This document shows, in pieces, positions 24,376-33,286 of a DNA stretch of 55,163 nt. The stretch lies in contig NZ_FOGF01000012.1 of assembly GCF_900111135.1 (NCBI RefSeq), positions 1 through 55,163 on the forward strand, given 5' to 3'. Position numbers and translations under genes: made by a program. Below the pieces are notes generated by a model that was not told where the DNA came from, searched no databases, and saw only the letters and a list, made by a program, of their open reading frames with translations. Every line of letters starts with the position of its first letter. Position 1 is the stretch's first letter. The DNA is from Granulicatella balaenopterae (GTDB taxonomy: Bacteria; Bacillota; Bacilli; Lactobacillales; Aerococcaceae).

Positions 24376-25423
24376 ATTACGTTCTCTTTTAGTTCCTGTT
24401 TTATCTGTTTTACTAGGTTTCTTAGTCGGAGCAATTATTATGTTAATTTTTAATTATAATCCAGTGGCTGGATATAGTGCCATGATCAAAGCCTCATTAG
24501 GTAAACCATTCTACATTGGTGAAACATTACGTCAAGCAACACCATTAATCTTAGTTGGGCTAGGGTTTGCAGTAGCAAATAATGCTGGCTTCTTCAATAT
24601 CGGGGTTGCCGGACAAGCCTTAGTTGGTTGGCTAACGTCAGTATGGTGTGCTATGTTAATTCCAGATGTACCAAAAATTATCTGCTTACCAGTATGTATC
24701 TTAGCTGGTATGTTAGGTGGGGCTATCTGGGCAGGTATTGCTGGTTTCTTAAAAGCTTATTTCAATACAAGTGAAGTTATCGTAACTATTATGCTGAACT
24801 ATACAGCTTTATCAGTGACGAATTATATCGTGCGTAATATCTTAACAGATAAATCAGATGCCACTCCAAAAATTTCTGAAAATGCTTCATTAAGAGCAGA
24901 TTGGATTACAAACTTAACACAACATTCGACACTTCACGCAGGTATCTTTATTGCCATTGCAGCAGTGTTTATTGTGTGGTTTGTTATGAATAAAACAACT
25001 CTAGGTTTCGAACTGAAAACAGTAGGGCTAAACAAGTTCGCTGCTGAATATGCCGGTATGAGCGCTAAGAAAAATATTATCTTATCAATGATGATTTCAG
25101 GTTGTTTAGCTGGTTTAGGTGGAGCAATGGAAGGTCTAGGAACATTCCAAAATATCTTCACATTTGGTGCGTTACCAGATATTGGATTTGATGGTTTAGC
25201 TGTAGCATTACTTGGTTCAAGTAACCCATTCGGTATTGTATTTGCCTCATTAATCTTCGGGGTCTTACGTATCGGTGGTAACTCAATGCCAATCAATGCT
25301 GGTGTACCAAAAGAAGTTGTAAGTATCGTAATGGCTTCAATCATCTTCTTTGTAGGTACAGACTATCTAATTCGTTTAGCATTAGACAAAATTAGCGCAT
25401 CTAAGAAAGTGAAGGTGGATTAA
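24362..25423 (+). CDS. nupP: nucleoside ABC transporter permease NupP
   Basis: A 353-residue BPD_transp_2-type permease with about nine hydrophobic segments and landmark stretches NNAGFFNIGVAGQALVG, NTSEVIVTIMLNY and GFDGLAVALLGSSNP. It pairs with NupQ to form the membrane channel for nucleosides. It starts inside the end of nupO, behind AGAGGGGAG, and is followed by nupQ after one base, so the three genes are strictly co-translated. Confidence 0.93.
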   Translation: MKQSKLRSLLVPVLSVLLGFLVGAIIMLIFNYNPVAGYSAMIKASLGKPFYIGETLRQATPLILVGLGFAVANNAGFFNIGVAGQALVGWLTSVWCAMLIPDVPKIICLPVCILAGMLGGAIWAGIAGFLKAYFNTSEVIVTIMLNYTALSVTNYIVRNILTDKSDATPKISENASLRADWITNLTQHSTLHAGIFIAIAAVFIVWFVMNKTTLGFELKTVGLNKFAAEYAGMSAKKNIILSMMISGCLAGLGGAMEGLGTFQNIFTFGALPDIGFDGLAVALLGSSNPFGIVFASLIFGVLRIGGNSMPINAGVPKEVVSIVMASIIFFVGTDYLIRLALDKISASKKVKVD

Positions 25424-25424
25424 G

Positions 25425-26384
25425 ATGGATTTAATGACATTATTATCAATTATCGTTAGTTCAATGTTGGTATATTCAACACCGCTAATCTTCACTGGTC
25501 TAGGTGGAGCGTTTTCTGAGCGTAGTGGTATTGTAAATATTGGTTTGGAAGGGATTATGGTTATTGGTGCATTCGTAGCTGTTATCTTTAACTTACGCTA
25601 TGCTGGTACATTCGGCGCAGCAACACCATGGATTGCTATGCTTATTGCAGGAGTAGTCGGAAGCTTATTCTCACTAATCCATGCCGTAGCAACTATTAAC
25701 TGGCGTGCTGACCATATTGTATCAGGTACAGTAATGAACCTTTTAGCACCAGCATTATGTGTTTTCTTAACTCGTGTAATGTTCGAACAAAAAGGTCAAA
25801 CAGAAATTATTACACAAAACTTCGGGAAAGTAACATTCCCATTATTAAGCAAAATTCCAGTAATTGGAGAGATCTTCTTCACAGATACATCAGCTCCAGC
25901 TTACTTAGCGATTTTAGTGGCTTTCTTATGTCACTTCATTATCTTTAAAACAAAATTCGGTTTACGTTTACGTTCAGTAGGGGAACACCCACAAGCAGCT
26001 GACACATTAGGTATCAATGTATACAAAATGCGTTACTTCGGGGTATTAATCTCTGGCTTCTTAGGCGGAATCGGTGGTTCTATCGTTGCTCAATCAATTA
26101 CATTGAACTTCTCACATGCTACTATTGCAGGTCAAGGTTTCATTGCGATTGCAGCGATGATCTTCGGTAAATGGAATCCAATCAGTGTTATGCTATCAGC
26201 CTTATTATTCGGCTTAGCGCAAAGTTTAGGTGTAATTGGTAACTATATCCCAGTTATCCAAGATATCCCGTCAGTATGGCTAAATATCGCTCCTTACATC
26301 ATTACAATCGTTGTATTAGTTGGATTCATCGGAAAATCAGAAGGTCCAGCAGCAAACGGTACAACATATATCAAATCAAAATAA
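25425..26384 (+). CDS. nupQ: nucleoside ABC transporter permease NupQ
   Basis: The second, 319-residue permease. It has the family motifs GGAFSERSGIVNIGLEGIM, RADHIVSGTVMNLLAPALC, LRLRSVGEHPQAADTLGI and GQGFIAIAAMIFGKWNP with many membrane helices. The GTGAAGGTGGATTAAG upstream region provides the ribosome site. It ends ten bases before a strong terminator, which closes the nupOPQ unit. Confidence 0.93.
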   Translation: MDLMTLLSIIVSSMLVYSTPLIFTGLGGAFSERSGIVNIGLEGIMVIGAFVAVIFNLRYAGTFGAATPWIAMLIAGVVGSLFSLIHAVATINWRADHIVSGTVMNLLAPALCVFLTRVMFEQKGQTEIITQNFGKVTFPLLSKIPVIGEIFFTDTSAPAYLAILVAFLCHFIIFKTKFGLRLRSVGEHPQAADTLGINVYKMRYFGVLISGFLGGIGGSIVAQSITLNFSHATIAGQGFIAIAAMIFGKWNPISVMLSALLFGLAQSLGVIGNYIPVIQDIPSVWLNIAPYIITIVVLVGFIGKSEGPAANGTTYIKSK

Positions 26385-26394
26385 TAATTATTTT

Positions 26395-26422
26395 AGACCA
26401 AGAGCAATCTTGGTCTTTTTTT
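26395..26422 (+). terminator. rho-independent terminator after nupQ
   Basis: A perfect 9-bp stem AGACCAAGA / TCTTGGTCT with a GCAA loop and a T-run. Confidence 0.95.
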
Positions 26423-26538
26423 GGGGGTTCTATAATTTATAGGGTTGATGAGTAAAATCCTTGATCCTATTTTTGTGTCAAAATGAATCTTCCAAAGACT
26501 AGAATTGTCTCAATTAGCTAACAAAATGCGATAGAGGT

Positions 26539-26567
26539 TTTGCTTAAAGCTTAATTTATGATATACT
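26539..26567 (+). promoter_or_regulatory. promoter of rodZ-pgsA
   Basis: TTTGCT (26539-26544) and TATACT (26562-26567), 17 bases apart, about 35 bases before the rodZ start. Confidence 0.5.
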
Positions 26568-26601
26568 AACCAAAGAAATAAAAGAAAAGTTGGTGAAATC
26601 A

Positions 26602-27723
26602 ATGGAAGAAACAATCGGAAATAAATTACAAAAAGCACGTCAAAGTAAAGGGTATACGTTAGACGATTTGCAACAAATGACGAAGATTCAAAAGAAATAT
26701 CTAATTGCCATTGAAGAGGGTGACTATGATATTATGCCAGGTGAATTTTATACAAAAGCCTTTATTAAGCAAGTGGCAGATACCGTTGGCTTGGATGGAG
26801 AGAATGCTGTAATTGATTACCTAAAGCAAAAAGATGCACCAGTAGTAGTCGAACCAGTAGCGCCTGTACAACCAGTTGCACCACAAGCAACTAAGACACC
26901 GGAAGAAGTTCCAGTACGAGAAGTATCACAGCCAATAGCAAAAGAATCAGAGCATGAGGAAGAGAATATAGAACCCACACCAGTAGCGCCAAGTCGTCAA
27001 GATGTTAAGCCGACAACTCAAGCGGCAGTGGATCATAGTGTGAATCAATTCAAACGCTATATTCCAACAATTTTAATTGCGATGTTAGCTCTAGCGACTG
27101 TCTTTGCCATGTATAAAGCTTTTAAAGATGGCAATGAAACACTTAAACCAAGTGCCGAAAGCCAAAGCTCACTAGTCGAATCAAGTGAAGCTGAATCATC
27201 ACAAGCAGAAGAATCAAGTGAAGCCGAATCTTCACAAGCAACTTCAGAAAGTACACAAGAATCAAGTGAACCAGAAGCTACAAGCCAAAAGCCAGAAGAA
27301 ACAGATACAAACAATACAACAACTACCTCTTCACAAGAAGTATCAAGTGAAGAAGTAACGCCGGAACCAGCCCCAACCCCAGCACCAATTCAAAACCAAG
27401 TAGTACAAGGGAATGTCACTAATATTGGCTATGACGCAGATACAGTGAACTATTCAGTCCAAGGAATTAGCTATCCAGTAGAAGTTGTTATTTCTAATCA
27501 AGGGGATGCGAATTTATGGTCAAAAATCACACTTGATGGTGAGGAAGTAGTGGATGATGTCTTTCTTAGTGGTGCGACATTTAATGCGATTGCTAATGAA
27601 GGAACAGGCGTTATTAATGTTGAATTTGGCTACCGTCCAATAGGGGATATCTATGTGAACGGAATTCATGTAGATCTGCCATATGATTCAAACGCAACAG
27701 ATGTGAATTTCTATTTAAATTAA
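26602..27723 (+). CDS. rodZ: RodZ-like morphogenesis protein (HTH_25, one membrane helix, DUF4115)
   Basis: RodZ links the MreB cytoskeleton to the elongation machinery in rods; in cocci and coccobacilli homologues join septal or peripheral wall synthesis. The N-terminus has a helix-turn-helix (ARQSKGYTLDDLQQMTKIQK) followed by a PGEFYTKAFIKQVA segment. One membrane helix lies at about residues 152-172 (TILIAMLALATVFAMY), then a Ser/Glu-rich outer linker (about 180-255) and a C-terminal beta-rich domain. I choose ATG 26602 because GGTG lies seven bases upstream; an in-frame TTG at 26590 overlaps that site. The ribosome site is modest. pgsA follows 13 bases later, the conserved Firmicutes order. 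Confidence 0.9.
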   Translation: MEETIGNKLQKARQSKGYTLDDLQQMTKIQKKYLIAIEEGDYDIMPGEFYTKAFIKQVADTVGLDGENAVIDYLKQKDAPVVVEPVAPVQPVAPQATKTPEEVPVREVSQPIAKESEHEEENIEPTPVAPSRQDVKPTTQAAVDHSVNQFKRYIPTILIAMLALATVFAMYKAFKDGNETLKPSAESQSSLVESSEAESSQAEESSEAESSQATSESTQESSEPEATSQKPEETDTNNTTTTSSQEVSSEEVTPEPAPTPAPIQNQVVQGNVTNIGYDADTVNYSVQGISYPVEVVISNQGDANLWSKITLDGEEVVDDVFLSGATFNAIANEGTGVINVEFGYRPIGDIYVNGIHVDLPYDSNATDVNFYLN

Positions 27724-27736
27724 GGAAGGTAATGGA

Positions 27737-28315
27737 ATGAATCTACCAAATAAATTAACCATATTACGAATTTTAATGATTCCACTATTTATCTTAGTGG
27801 TCTCTTTTCCATCACAATCGACTTGGAATATTTTAAGTTCTCAAGTTAATCCCATGTTATTTTTGGCGATGGTTATCTTTGCTTTAGCGAGTATTACCGA
27901 CTTTTTAGATGGTGCTATTGCTAGAAAGTATCACCTAGTCACTAATTTTGGTAAGTTTGCTGATCCAATGGCTGATAAAATGTTAGTGATGACGGCTTTT
28001 ATTAGTCTTGTTAGCTTAGACTTAGCGCCAGCATGGGTTGTTAGTATTATTATCTGCCGTGAATTAGCTGTTACTGGATTACGAATTCTTTTAGTAACAG
28101 ACGGTGAAGTGCTAGCTGCAGCCTGGCCAGGGAAGGTCAAGACTGCGACGCAAATGTTTGCTATTATTTTCTTATTAATAGATGATTTACCATTCAAAGC
28201 GATCGGACTTCCAATTGGCACTATCCTTTTATATGTATGTTTATTCTTTACAGTCTATTCAGGAGCAGACTACTTTATCAAAAATAAACACGTCTTCAAA
28301 GACTCTTTCGAATAA
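27737..28315 (+). CDS. pgsA: CDP-diacylglycerol-glycerol-3-phosphate 3-phosphatidyltransferase
   Basis: PgsA makes phosphatidylglycerol phosphate, the committed step to phosphatidylglycerol and cardiolipin. The CDP-alcohol signature is complete: DFLDGAIARKYHLVTNFGKF then ADPMADK. The 192-residue size and four to six hydrophobic segments fit. GGAAGG precedes the ATG. The usual downstream cinA-recA pair is not here; a terminator and topA follow, so the locus is rearranged relative to Bacillus or Streptococcus. Confidence 0.95.
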   Translation: MNLPNKLTILRILMIPLFILVVSFPSQSTWNILSSQVNPMLFLAMVIFALASITDFLDGAIARKYHLVTNFGKFADPMADKMLVMTAFISLVSLDLAPAWVVSIIICRELAVTGLRILLVTDGEVLAAAWPGKVKTATQMFAIIFLLIDDLPFKAIGLPIGTILLYVCLFFTVYSGADYFIKNKHVFKDSFE

Positions 28316-28322
28316 ATACTAG

Positions 28323-28362
28323 AATGGCTTTTCTTCCAAAAGTGGGGGGAGAGTCATTTTTT
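28323..28362 (+). terminator. rho-independent terminator after pgsA
   Basis: A 15-bp stem with several G-U pairs (AATGGCTTTTCTTCC with GGGGGGAGAGTCATT), a 6-base loop and Ts. Confidence 0.85.
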
Positions 28363-28439
28363 CGTAATTTTTTCACAAAAATAAAATGCGTCAAATCAAG
28401 CATTTTAGCTAAAAAAAGATAGAAATTAATAAATACCGT

Positions 28440-28469
28440 TTGACAAACCAGTGATAGATAATTTATGAT
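28440..28469 (+). promoter_or_regulatory. promoter of topA
   Basis: Consensus TTGACA (28440-28445) and TATGAT (28464-28469) with an 18-base spacer, about 45 bases before topA. Confidence 0.7.
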
Positions 28470-28516
28470 GAAAAGCGACTCATAGAAGATAGTCATCCTA
28501 AGAAAGGGGACTGAAT

Positions 28517-30586
28517 ATGGCTAAGAAAAATTTGGTGATCGTGGAATCACCAACCAAAGCAAAAACAATTGAACGTTATTTAGGAAAAAACTTTAAAGTA
28601 GTAGCAAGTAAAGGACATTTACGTGATCTACCAAAAAGCACAATGGGAATTGATGTGGAGAATAATTATGAACCCCACTATATCTCCATTCGTGGAAAAG
28701 GAGATTTAATCAAATCTTTAAAACGTGAAGCAAAAAAAGCAGATAAAGTCTACCTCGCAAGTGACCCGGATAGAGAAGGGGAAGCGATTGCTTGGCACTT
28801 AGCTCATTTATTAGATTTAGATATTAATGAAGAGAATCGAATGGTTTTCAATGAAATAACCAAAGATGCGGTCAAAAATGCCCGTCAACATCCAAGAAAG
28901 ATTGATATGGACTTAGTAGATGCCCAACAAGCTCGTCGTCTACTAGACCGCTTAGTCGGCTATACCATCTCACCAATATTATGGAAGAAAGTTAAAAAAG
29001 GTTTAAGTGCTGGCCGTGTGCAAAGTATCGCCTTAAAATTAATTATCGACCGTGAGAATGAGATCAAAGCCTTCCAACCAGAAGAATACTGGTCATTAAC
29101 AGCAAAATTCAAAAAACAACGCAGCAACTTTACTGCGAATTATTATGGCTATCAAAATGAGAAAAAAGCATTAGAAAAAGAACCAGATGTCAAAGCAGTA
29201 CTAAAAGACTTAGACGAGACAAAACCATTCCATGTCCAAAAAGTTACCAAAAAAGAAAGAAAGCGTAATCCTGCATTACCATTCACAACTAGTAGCTTAC
29301 AACAAGACGCTTCTAATAAGCTAAACTTTAGAACACGTAAGACAATGATGGTTGCACAACAATTATATGAAGGAGTATCACTTGGACGCCAAGGTTCTGT
29401 CGGTCTAATTACCTATATGCGTACCGATTCAACACGTATTTCTGAGACAGCTAAAGCCGAAGCAATAGAATATATTCTACAAGAATTCGGACAAGAATAT
29501 CTAAGAACAACACCGACCAAGACTAAGCAAAAAGAAGGTTCGCAAGATGCCCATGAAGCCATTCGTCCATCATCAGCAATGCGTACCCCAGCTTCAATCG
29601 AAAAATACTTAACCAAGGATCAATACAAGCTATACAACTTAATTTGGTCACGCTTTATGGCAAGTCAGATGACACCAGCCGTATATGATACCGTACAAGT
29701 AGAGATTGAGCAAAACCAACATATCTTTAAAGCGAATGGCTCTACCATTAAATTCCTAGGCTACCAAAAAGTCTATAAAGAAAAGAGCGACAAAAAAGAC
29801 AATGCACTACCAATCTTAGCAGTTGGCGATGAAGTAACATTACAAGAACTATTACCTGAACAACACTTCACCCAACCACCATCACGATATTCAGAAGCAA
29901 CATTAGTACGTACCCTTGAAGAAATCGGTGTTGGTCGCCCATCAACTTATGCGCCAACCATCGAAACAATCCAAAAACGTTACTATGTGAAGTTAGTTGC
30001 CAAACGATTCGAACCAACCGAACTAGGAGAAATCGTCCATAACATTATTAGCACCTACTTCTCAAATATCGTCGACACAAGCTTCACCGTTGAAATGGAA
30101 CGCGAACTAGACCAAGTCGAAGCTGGTAAAGAAGAATGGATTAAAGTTATCGATCGCTTCTACAAACCATTCAAAGCTGAAGTCGATAAAGCCGAAGAAC
30201 AAATCGAAAAAGTCCAAATAAAAGACGAACCAGCTGGCTTTGATTGTGAAGAATGCGGTCATCCCATGGTCATCAAGTTAGGTAGATTCGGAAAATTCTA
30301 TGCATGTAGTAACTTCCCCGACTGCCATAACACCAAAGCCATCGTCAAAGAAATCGGCGTCAAATGCCCAGATTGCCACAAAGGCGACATCATTGAAAGA
30401 AAATCTAAGAAAAATCGCATCTTCTACGGCTGCAATAGCTACCCAGAATGCGAATTCGTCTCATGGGACAAACCAATCGCCCGCAACTGTCCAAAATGCA
30501 ACTCATACCTAGTTGAGAAAAAAGTTAAAGGCGGCAAGCAAGTCCAATGTAGCCAATGCGAATATACAGAAGAAGTACAGAAATAA
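28517..30586 (+). CDS. topA: DNA topoisomerase I
   Basis: Type IA topoisomerase that removes negative supercoils behind RNA polymerase. The Toprim domain has [17 protein letters not shown] and [14 protein letters not shown]; the active-site Tyr is in [14 protein letters not shown] near residue 300. Three C-terminal zinc ribbons follow, with Cys patterns CEECG…CSNFPDC, CPDCH…CNSYPEC and CPKCN…CSQCEY. The 689-residue size is normal. AAAGGGGA lies before the ATG. Transcribed alone, between its own promoter and terminator, and it separates the housekeeping block from the capsule locus. Confidence 0.98.
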   Translation: MAKKNLVIVESPTKAKTIERYLGKNFKVVASKGHLRDLPKSTMGIDVENNYEPHYISIRGKGDLIKSLKREAKKADKVYLASDPDREGEAIAWHLAHLLDLDINEENRMVFNEITKDAVKNARQHPRKIDMDLVDAQQARRLLDRLVGYTISPILWKKVKKGLSAGRVQSIALKLIIDRENEIKAFQPEEYWSLTAKFKKQRSNFTANYYGYQNEKKALEKEPDVKAVLKDLDETKPFHVQKVTKKERKRNPALPFTTSSLQQDASNKLNFRTRKTMMVAQQLYEGVSLGRQGSVGLITYMRTDSTRISETAKAEAIEYILQEFGQEYLRTTPTKTKQKEGSQDAHEAIRPSSAMRTPASIEKYLTKDQYKLYNLIWSRFMASQMTPAVYDTVQVEIEQNQHIFKANGSTIKFLGYQKVYKEKSDKKDNALPILAVGDEVTLQELLPEQHFTQPPSRYSEATLVRTLEEIGVGRPSTYAPTIETIQKRYYVKLVAKRFEPTELGEIVHNIISTYFSNIVDTSFTVEMERELDQVEAGKEEWIKVIDRFYKPFKAEVDKAEEQIEKVQIKDEPAGFDCEECGHPMVIKLGRFGKFYACSNFPDCHNTKAIVKEIGVKCPDCHKGDIIERKSKKNRIFYGCNSYPECEFVSWDKPIARNCPKCNSYLVEKKVKGGKQVQCSQCEYTEEVQK

Positions 30587-30592
30587 ACAACT

Positions 30593-30625
30593 AGAGATCT
30601 GTCATAAAGACGGGTCTCTCTTTTT
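30593..30625 (+). terminator. rho-independent terminator after topA
   Basis: An 11-bp stem (AGAGATCTGTC with GACGGGTCTCT), a 5-base loop and a T-run. Confidence 0.9.
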
Positions 30626-30751
30626 ATTAAAACGACATGACGAAAAATAAAAATGTCAAGCAAAAAATCACCAAAAAACAAAAAATCGCCATAAATATGT
30701 TACAATAAAAAATATAGAAGTTATGAAAATACAAATAACCGAATGCTTTTG

Positions 30752-30852
30752 TTCGTTTTATATACGAATTATGTCGATAAAATATAATTCGTAAAAATTA
30801 AATTCATTTATATCTAAAATGTGTTAACAAGAACTAGGATATATGATACCAT
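30752..30852 (+). promoter_or_regulatory. capsule operon promoter region with inverted repeats
   Basis: TTAACA (30824-30829) and TACCAT (30847-30852) with a 17-base spacer form the best promoter. Upstream lie nested inverted repeats: CGAATTAT / ATAATTCG (30765-30772 and 30784-30791) and TTCGT / ACGAA (30752-30756 and 30764-30768). These could be an operator for a dimeric regulator. The rest of the gap from 30626 is A/T-rich without features I recognise. Confidence 0.45.
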
Positions 30853-30931
30853 TATAGGGAATTCGGTAGAATGATGCCTTTTTATCACAATCCGAAATGC
30901 ATATAAAATAAAATAATAAAGGAGGCATACA

Positions 30932-31663
30932 ATGAACGGAATATATGATGTACATAATCATTTCATATTCGGAGTGGATGATGGTGCCAAAAATATTAAA
31001 GAATCACTAGCCTTAATTGAGAATGATTATCAAGCAGGCGTCAGAACGATTATTCTTACACCACATTATCGTAAAGGGATGTTCGAACCAACTGTACAAC
31101 AAGTATCAACTCGCTACCAAATCCTAAAAGAAACCGTAGCACTTATCCATCCTGACCTCGAACTACTACAAGGACGTGAATTCCACGTTAATATGGAAAT
31201 GATTGATACATTGAATGAAGACCCAAGTCACTATTGTTTAGGGAATTCGACTATTTTATTGACAGAATTCTCATCAGCACATAGCTTTAACTTTATTCGC
31301 GAACGATTGTATCACTTAATCGTTAATGGTTATGTCCCATTAGTAGCCCATGTCGAACGTTATCCAGACTTAGTAAAAGATCTAGATAATCTTGTTACTT
31401 TAAGAGAAATGGGGTGCTATATTCAAGTCAATGCTGATACCATCTCCGGTAAATCAGGCTACAAACAAAAACGACTTGCCACTAAAATGTTAGATGAAGG
31501 CCTAATTGATCTAGTTGGTACAGATGGACACAATCTAACCACAAGAATACCAGGAATGGCAGCCTGCAAAAAGCGCCTAATCAAGCTATTAGGGGAAGAA
31601 GAAGCACACTATCTATTATGCGAACGGCCAAAAGAACTATTAATAGAGCATAATAGAGGATAA
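30932..31663 (+). CDS. cpsB: capsule tyrosine-protein phosphatase (PHP family, CpsB/YwqE-type)
   Basis: This manganese-dependent phosphatase removes phosphate from the tyrosine-rich tail of the BY-kinase CpsD and so tunes polysaccharide export. The PHP metal ligands are in DVHNHFIFGVDDGAKN, TPHYRKG, GREFHVNME, HVERYP and GTDGHN. Size is normal (243 residues). AAAGGAGG precedes the ATG. It is the first gene of the capsule operon, placed before cpsC-cpsD, unlike pneumococcus, where cpsA comes first. Confidence 0.95.
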   Translation: MNGIYDVHNHFIFGVDDGAKNIKESLALIENDYQAGVRTIILTPHYRKGMFEPTVQQVSTRYQILKETVALIHPDLELLQGREFHVNMEMIDTLNEDPSHYCLGNSTILLTEFSSAHSFNFIRERLYHLIVNGYVPLVAHVERYPDLVKDLDNLVTLREMGCYIQVNADTISGKSGYKQKRLATKMLDEGLIDLVGTDGHNLTTRIPGMAACKKRLIKLLGEEEAHYLLCERPKELLIEHNRG

Positions 31664-31706
31664 AGTTGTCATAAATATATAAATATAGGAATTTTAACGA
31701 AAAGCG

Positions 31707-31733
31707 TTGAGTGTAACCGTTTTTTATTATAAC
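31707..31733 (+). promoter_or_regulatory. possible internal promoter before cpsC
   Basis: TTGAGT and TATAAC are only 15 bases apart in the 124-base gap between cpsB and cpsC. Weak. Confidence 0.3.
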
Positions 31734-31787
31734 ATAAGTAATATTGGCAATTTAAAATTATATAATAAGCAGTAAGGAAGGGAACCA

Positions 31788-32585
31788 ATGAATAATAACG
31801 AAGTAAGAGAAGAAGTAGAAATTGACTTAGCTGAGATTTTCCAAATCTTAAAAAACAAAATTGGCATTATTTTAATAGTAGGAATAATCTCTGCAGTCCT
31901 AGCAGGTATCGGAACAAAACTATTCGTAACGCCATTATATCAATCAGAAACAAGTCTTTATGTCTTATCTGATTCAGAAAAAGATAACTTAACCAATTCA
32001 GACCTAGCTAAGAACACTTTATTAACACAAGACTATGCAGAACTAATCAAAAGCCGCACAGTAATGAATGAAGTCGTAAAAGCTAATCACCTAGAGGCAA
32101 CACCAGATCAATTAGCTGGTCAAATTAATATCGACGTTAAAAATGGTACTCGTGTTATCAATATCAAAGTAACCGATAAAGACCCTGAAATGGCCCAAAC
32201 ATTAGCCGATAGCGTTCGCCAAGAAGGTTCAGAACAAATCGAACAAGTAATGGATGTAGCAGCAGTAAAAGTTGTTGACCCAGCTAACTTACCACTAAGA
32301 CCCTCAAGTCCAAATGTAAAGCGTAATGTCTTAGCAGCAGGTGTATTAGGTTGCTTTGTAGTTATTGCATTCCTTATTGTAAAACACTTAATGGATGACA
32401 CAATCAAAACAACTGATGATGTAGAACAATACTTAGGTTTAAGTGTCTTAGGAGCAATCCCATATGACGAAGAATTAAACAAAAGTCATAAAAAAGCACA
32501 TAAAGCAGTAAAAAAAGCAAAAGCAACAAAGAAAACATCAACAGAACCAACAACTGCAAGACGTGGAAAGAGAGGCACTAAATAA
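31788..32585 (+). CDS. cpsC: capsule chain-length regulator / BY-kinase adaptor (Wzz type)
   Basis: CpsC is the membrane adaptor that activates the cytoplasmic tyrosine kinase CpsD and sets chain length. It has an N-terminal Wzz domain, membrane helices at about residues 24-46 (IGIILIVGIISAVLAGI) and 185-205 (VLGCFVVIAFLIV), and a conserved Pro-rich stretch before the second helix (LPLRPSSPN). The C-terminal tail is long and very basic (KKAHKAVKKAKATKK). It overlaps cpsD by one base (TAATG), so stoichiometric translation with the kinase is expected. Confidence 0.95.
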   Translation: MNNNEVREEVEIDLAEIFQILKNKIGIILIVGIISAVLAGIGTKLFVTPLYQSETSLYVLSDSEKDNLTNSDLAKNTLLTQDYAELIKSRTVMNEVVKANHLEATPDQLAGQINIDVKNGTRVINIKVTDKDPEMAQTLADSVRQEGSEQIEQVMDVAAVKVVDPANLPLRPSSPNVKRNVLAAGVLGCFVVIAFLIVKHLMDDTIKTTDDVEQYLGLSVLGAIPYDEELNKSHKKAHKAVKKAKATKKTSTEPTTARRGKRGTK

Positions 32586-33253
32586 TGGAACAAATCACAA
32601 TTAACTTACCTTATATGGACTACTTCGCCAATGAAGCCTATAAAGCATTACGAACGAACTTAGGATTTTGCGGTAAAGAAAAAAAAGCCATTACAATCAC
32701 AAGCTACTCACCAGCAGAAGGTAAAAGTACGACAATTATTAACTTAGCTCGTACTTTAACAGAAAGTGGCCAAAAAGTATTAATTATCGACGGTGACCTA
32801 CGTAAATCAAGCCTAGTATCCAAACTAAAAGCAATCGGTGCTAATAAAGGCTTATCACATTACTTATCACATCAAGCAAGCCTTGAAGAAGTCATCTACA
32901 GCACAAATGTCAATAAATTAGATATCATCTTCTCAGGACCCGTACCACCAAATCCGGCCGAATTACTAGAAGGTGACCTATTCTCAATGACATTGAATTC
33001 ATTAAAAGATTACTATGACTATATCTTAATCGATGCACCACCAGTTGGAAGTGTAATCGATGCAGCCGTTATCGCAGAAAGTTGCGACGGCATCATCATG
33101 GTCATTGAAAGTGGAACAGTCAGCCACAAAGACGAACAAGAAGTCAAAAAGCAACTTGAAAAAACAAACAGCCCAATCCTAGGCGTCATCTTAAACAAAG
33201 TAAAACACAGTGGTAAAGGATATTATCAGAAATATGGGAAGTATGAACACTAG
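32585..33253 (+). CDS. cpsD: capsule BY-type tyrosine kinase
   Basis: A cytoplasmic bacterial tyrosine kinase with Walker A SPAEGKSTT, Walker A' LIIDGDLRKSS and Walker B YDYILIDAPPVGS. The C-terminal tail GKGYYQKYGKYEH carries four tyrosines, the autophosphorylation cluster that CpsB dephosphorylates. It is 222 residues long, normal for the split Gram-positive form that needs CpsC. A 33-base gap with AAAAGAGG leads to cpsE. Confidence 0.96.
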   Translation: MEQITINLPYMDYFANEAYKALRTNLGFCGKEKKAITITSYSPAEGKSTTIINLARTLTESGQKVLIIDGDLRKSSLVSKLKAIGANKGLSHYLSHQASLEEVIYSTNVNKLDIIFSGPVPPNPAELLEGDLFSMTLNSLKDYYDYILIDAPPVGSVIDAAVIAESCDGIIMVIESGTVSHKDEQEVKKQLEKTNSPILGVILNKVKHSGKGYYQKYGKYEH

Positions 33254-33286
33254 TAAGGATAAAAATAAAATATAAAAGAGGTTAAT

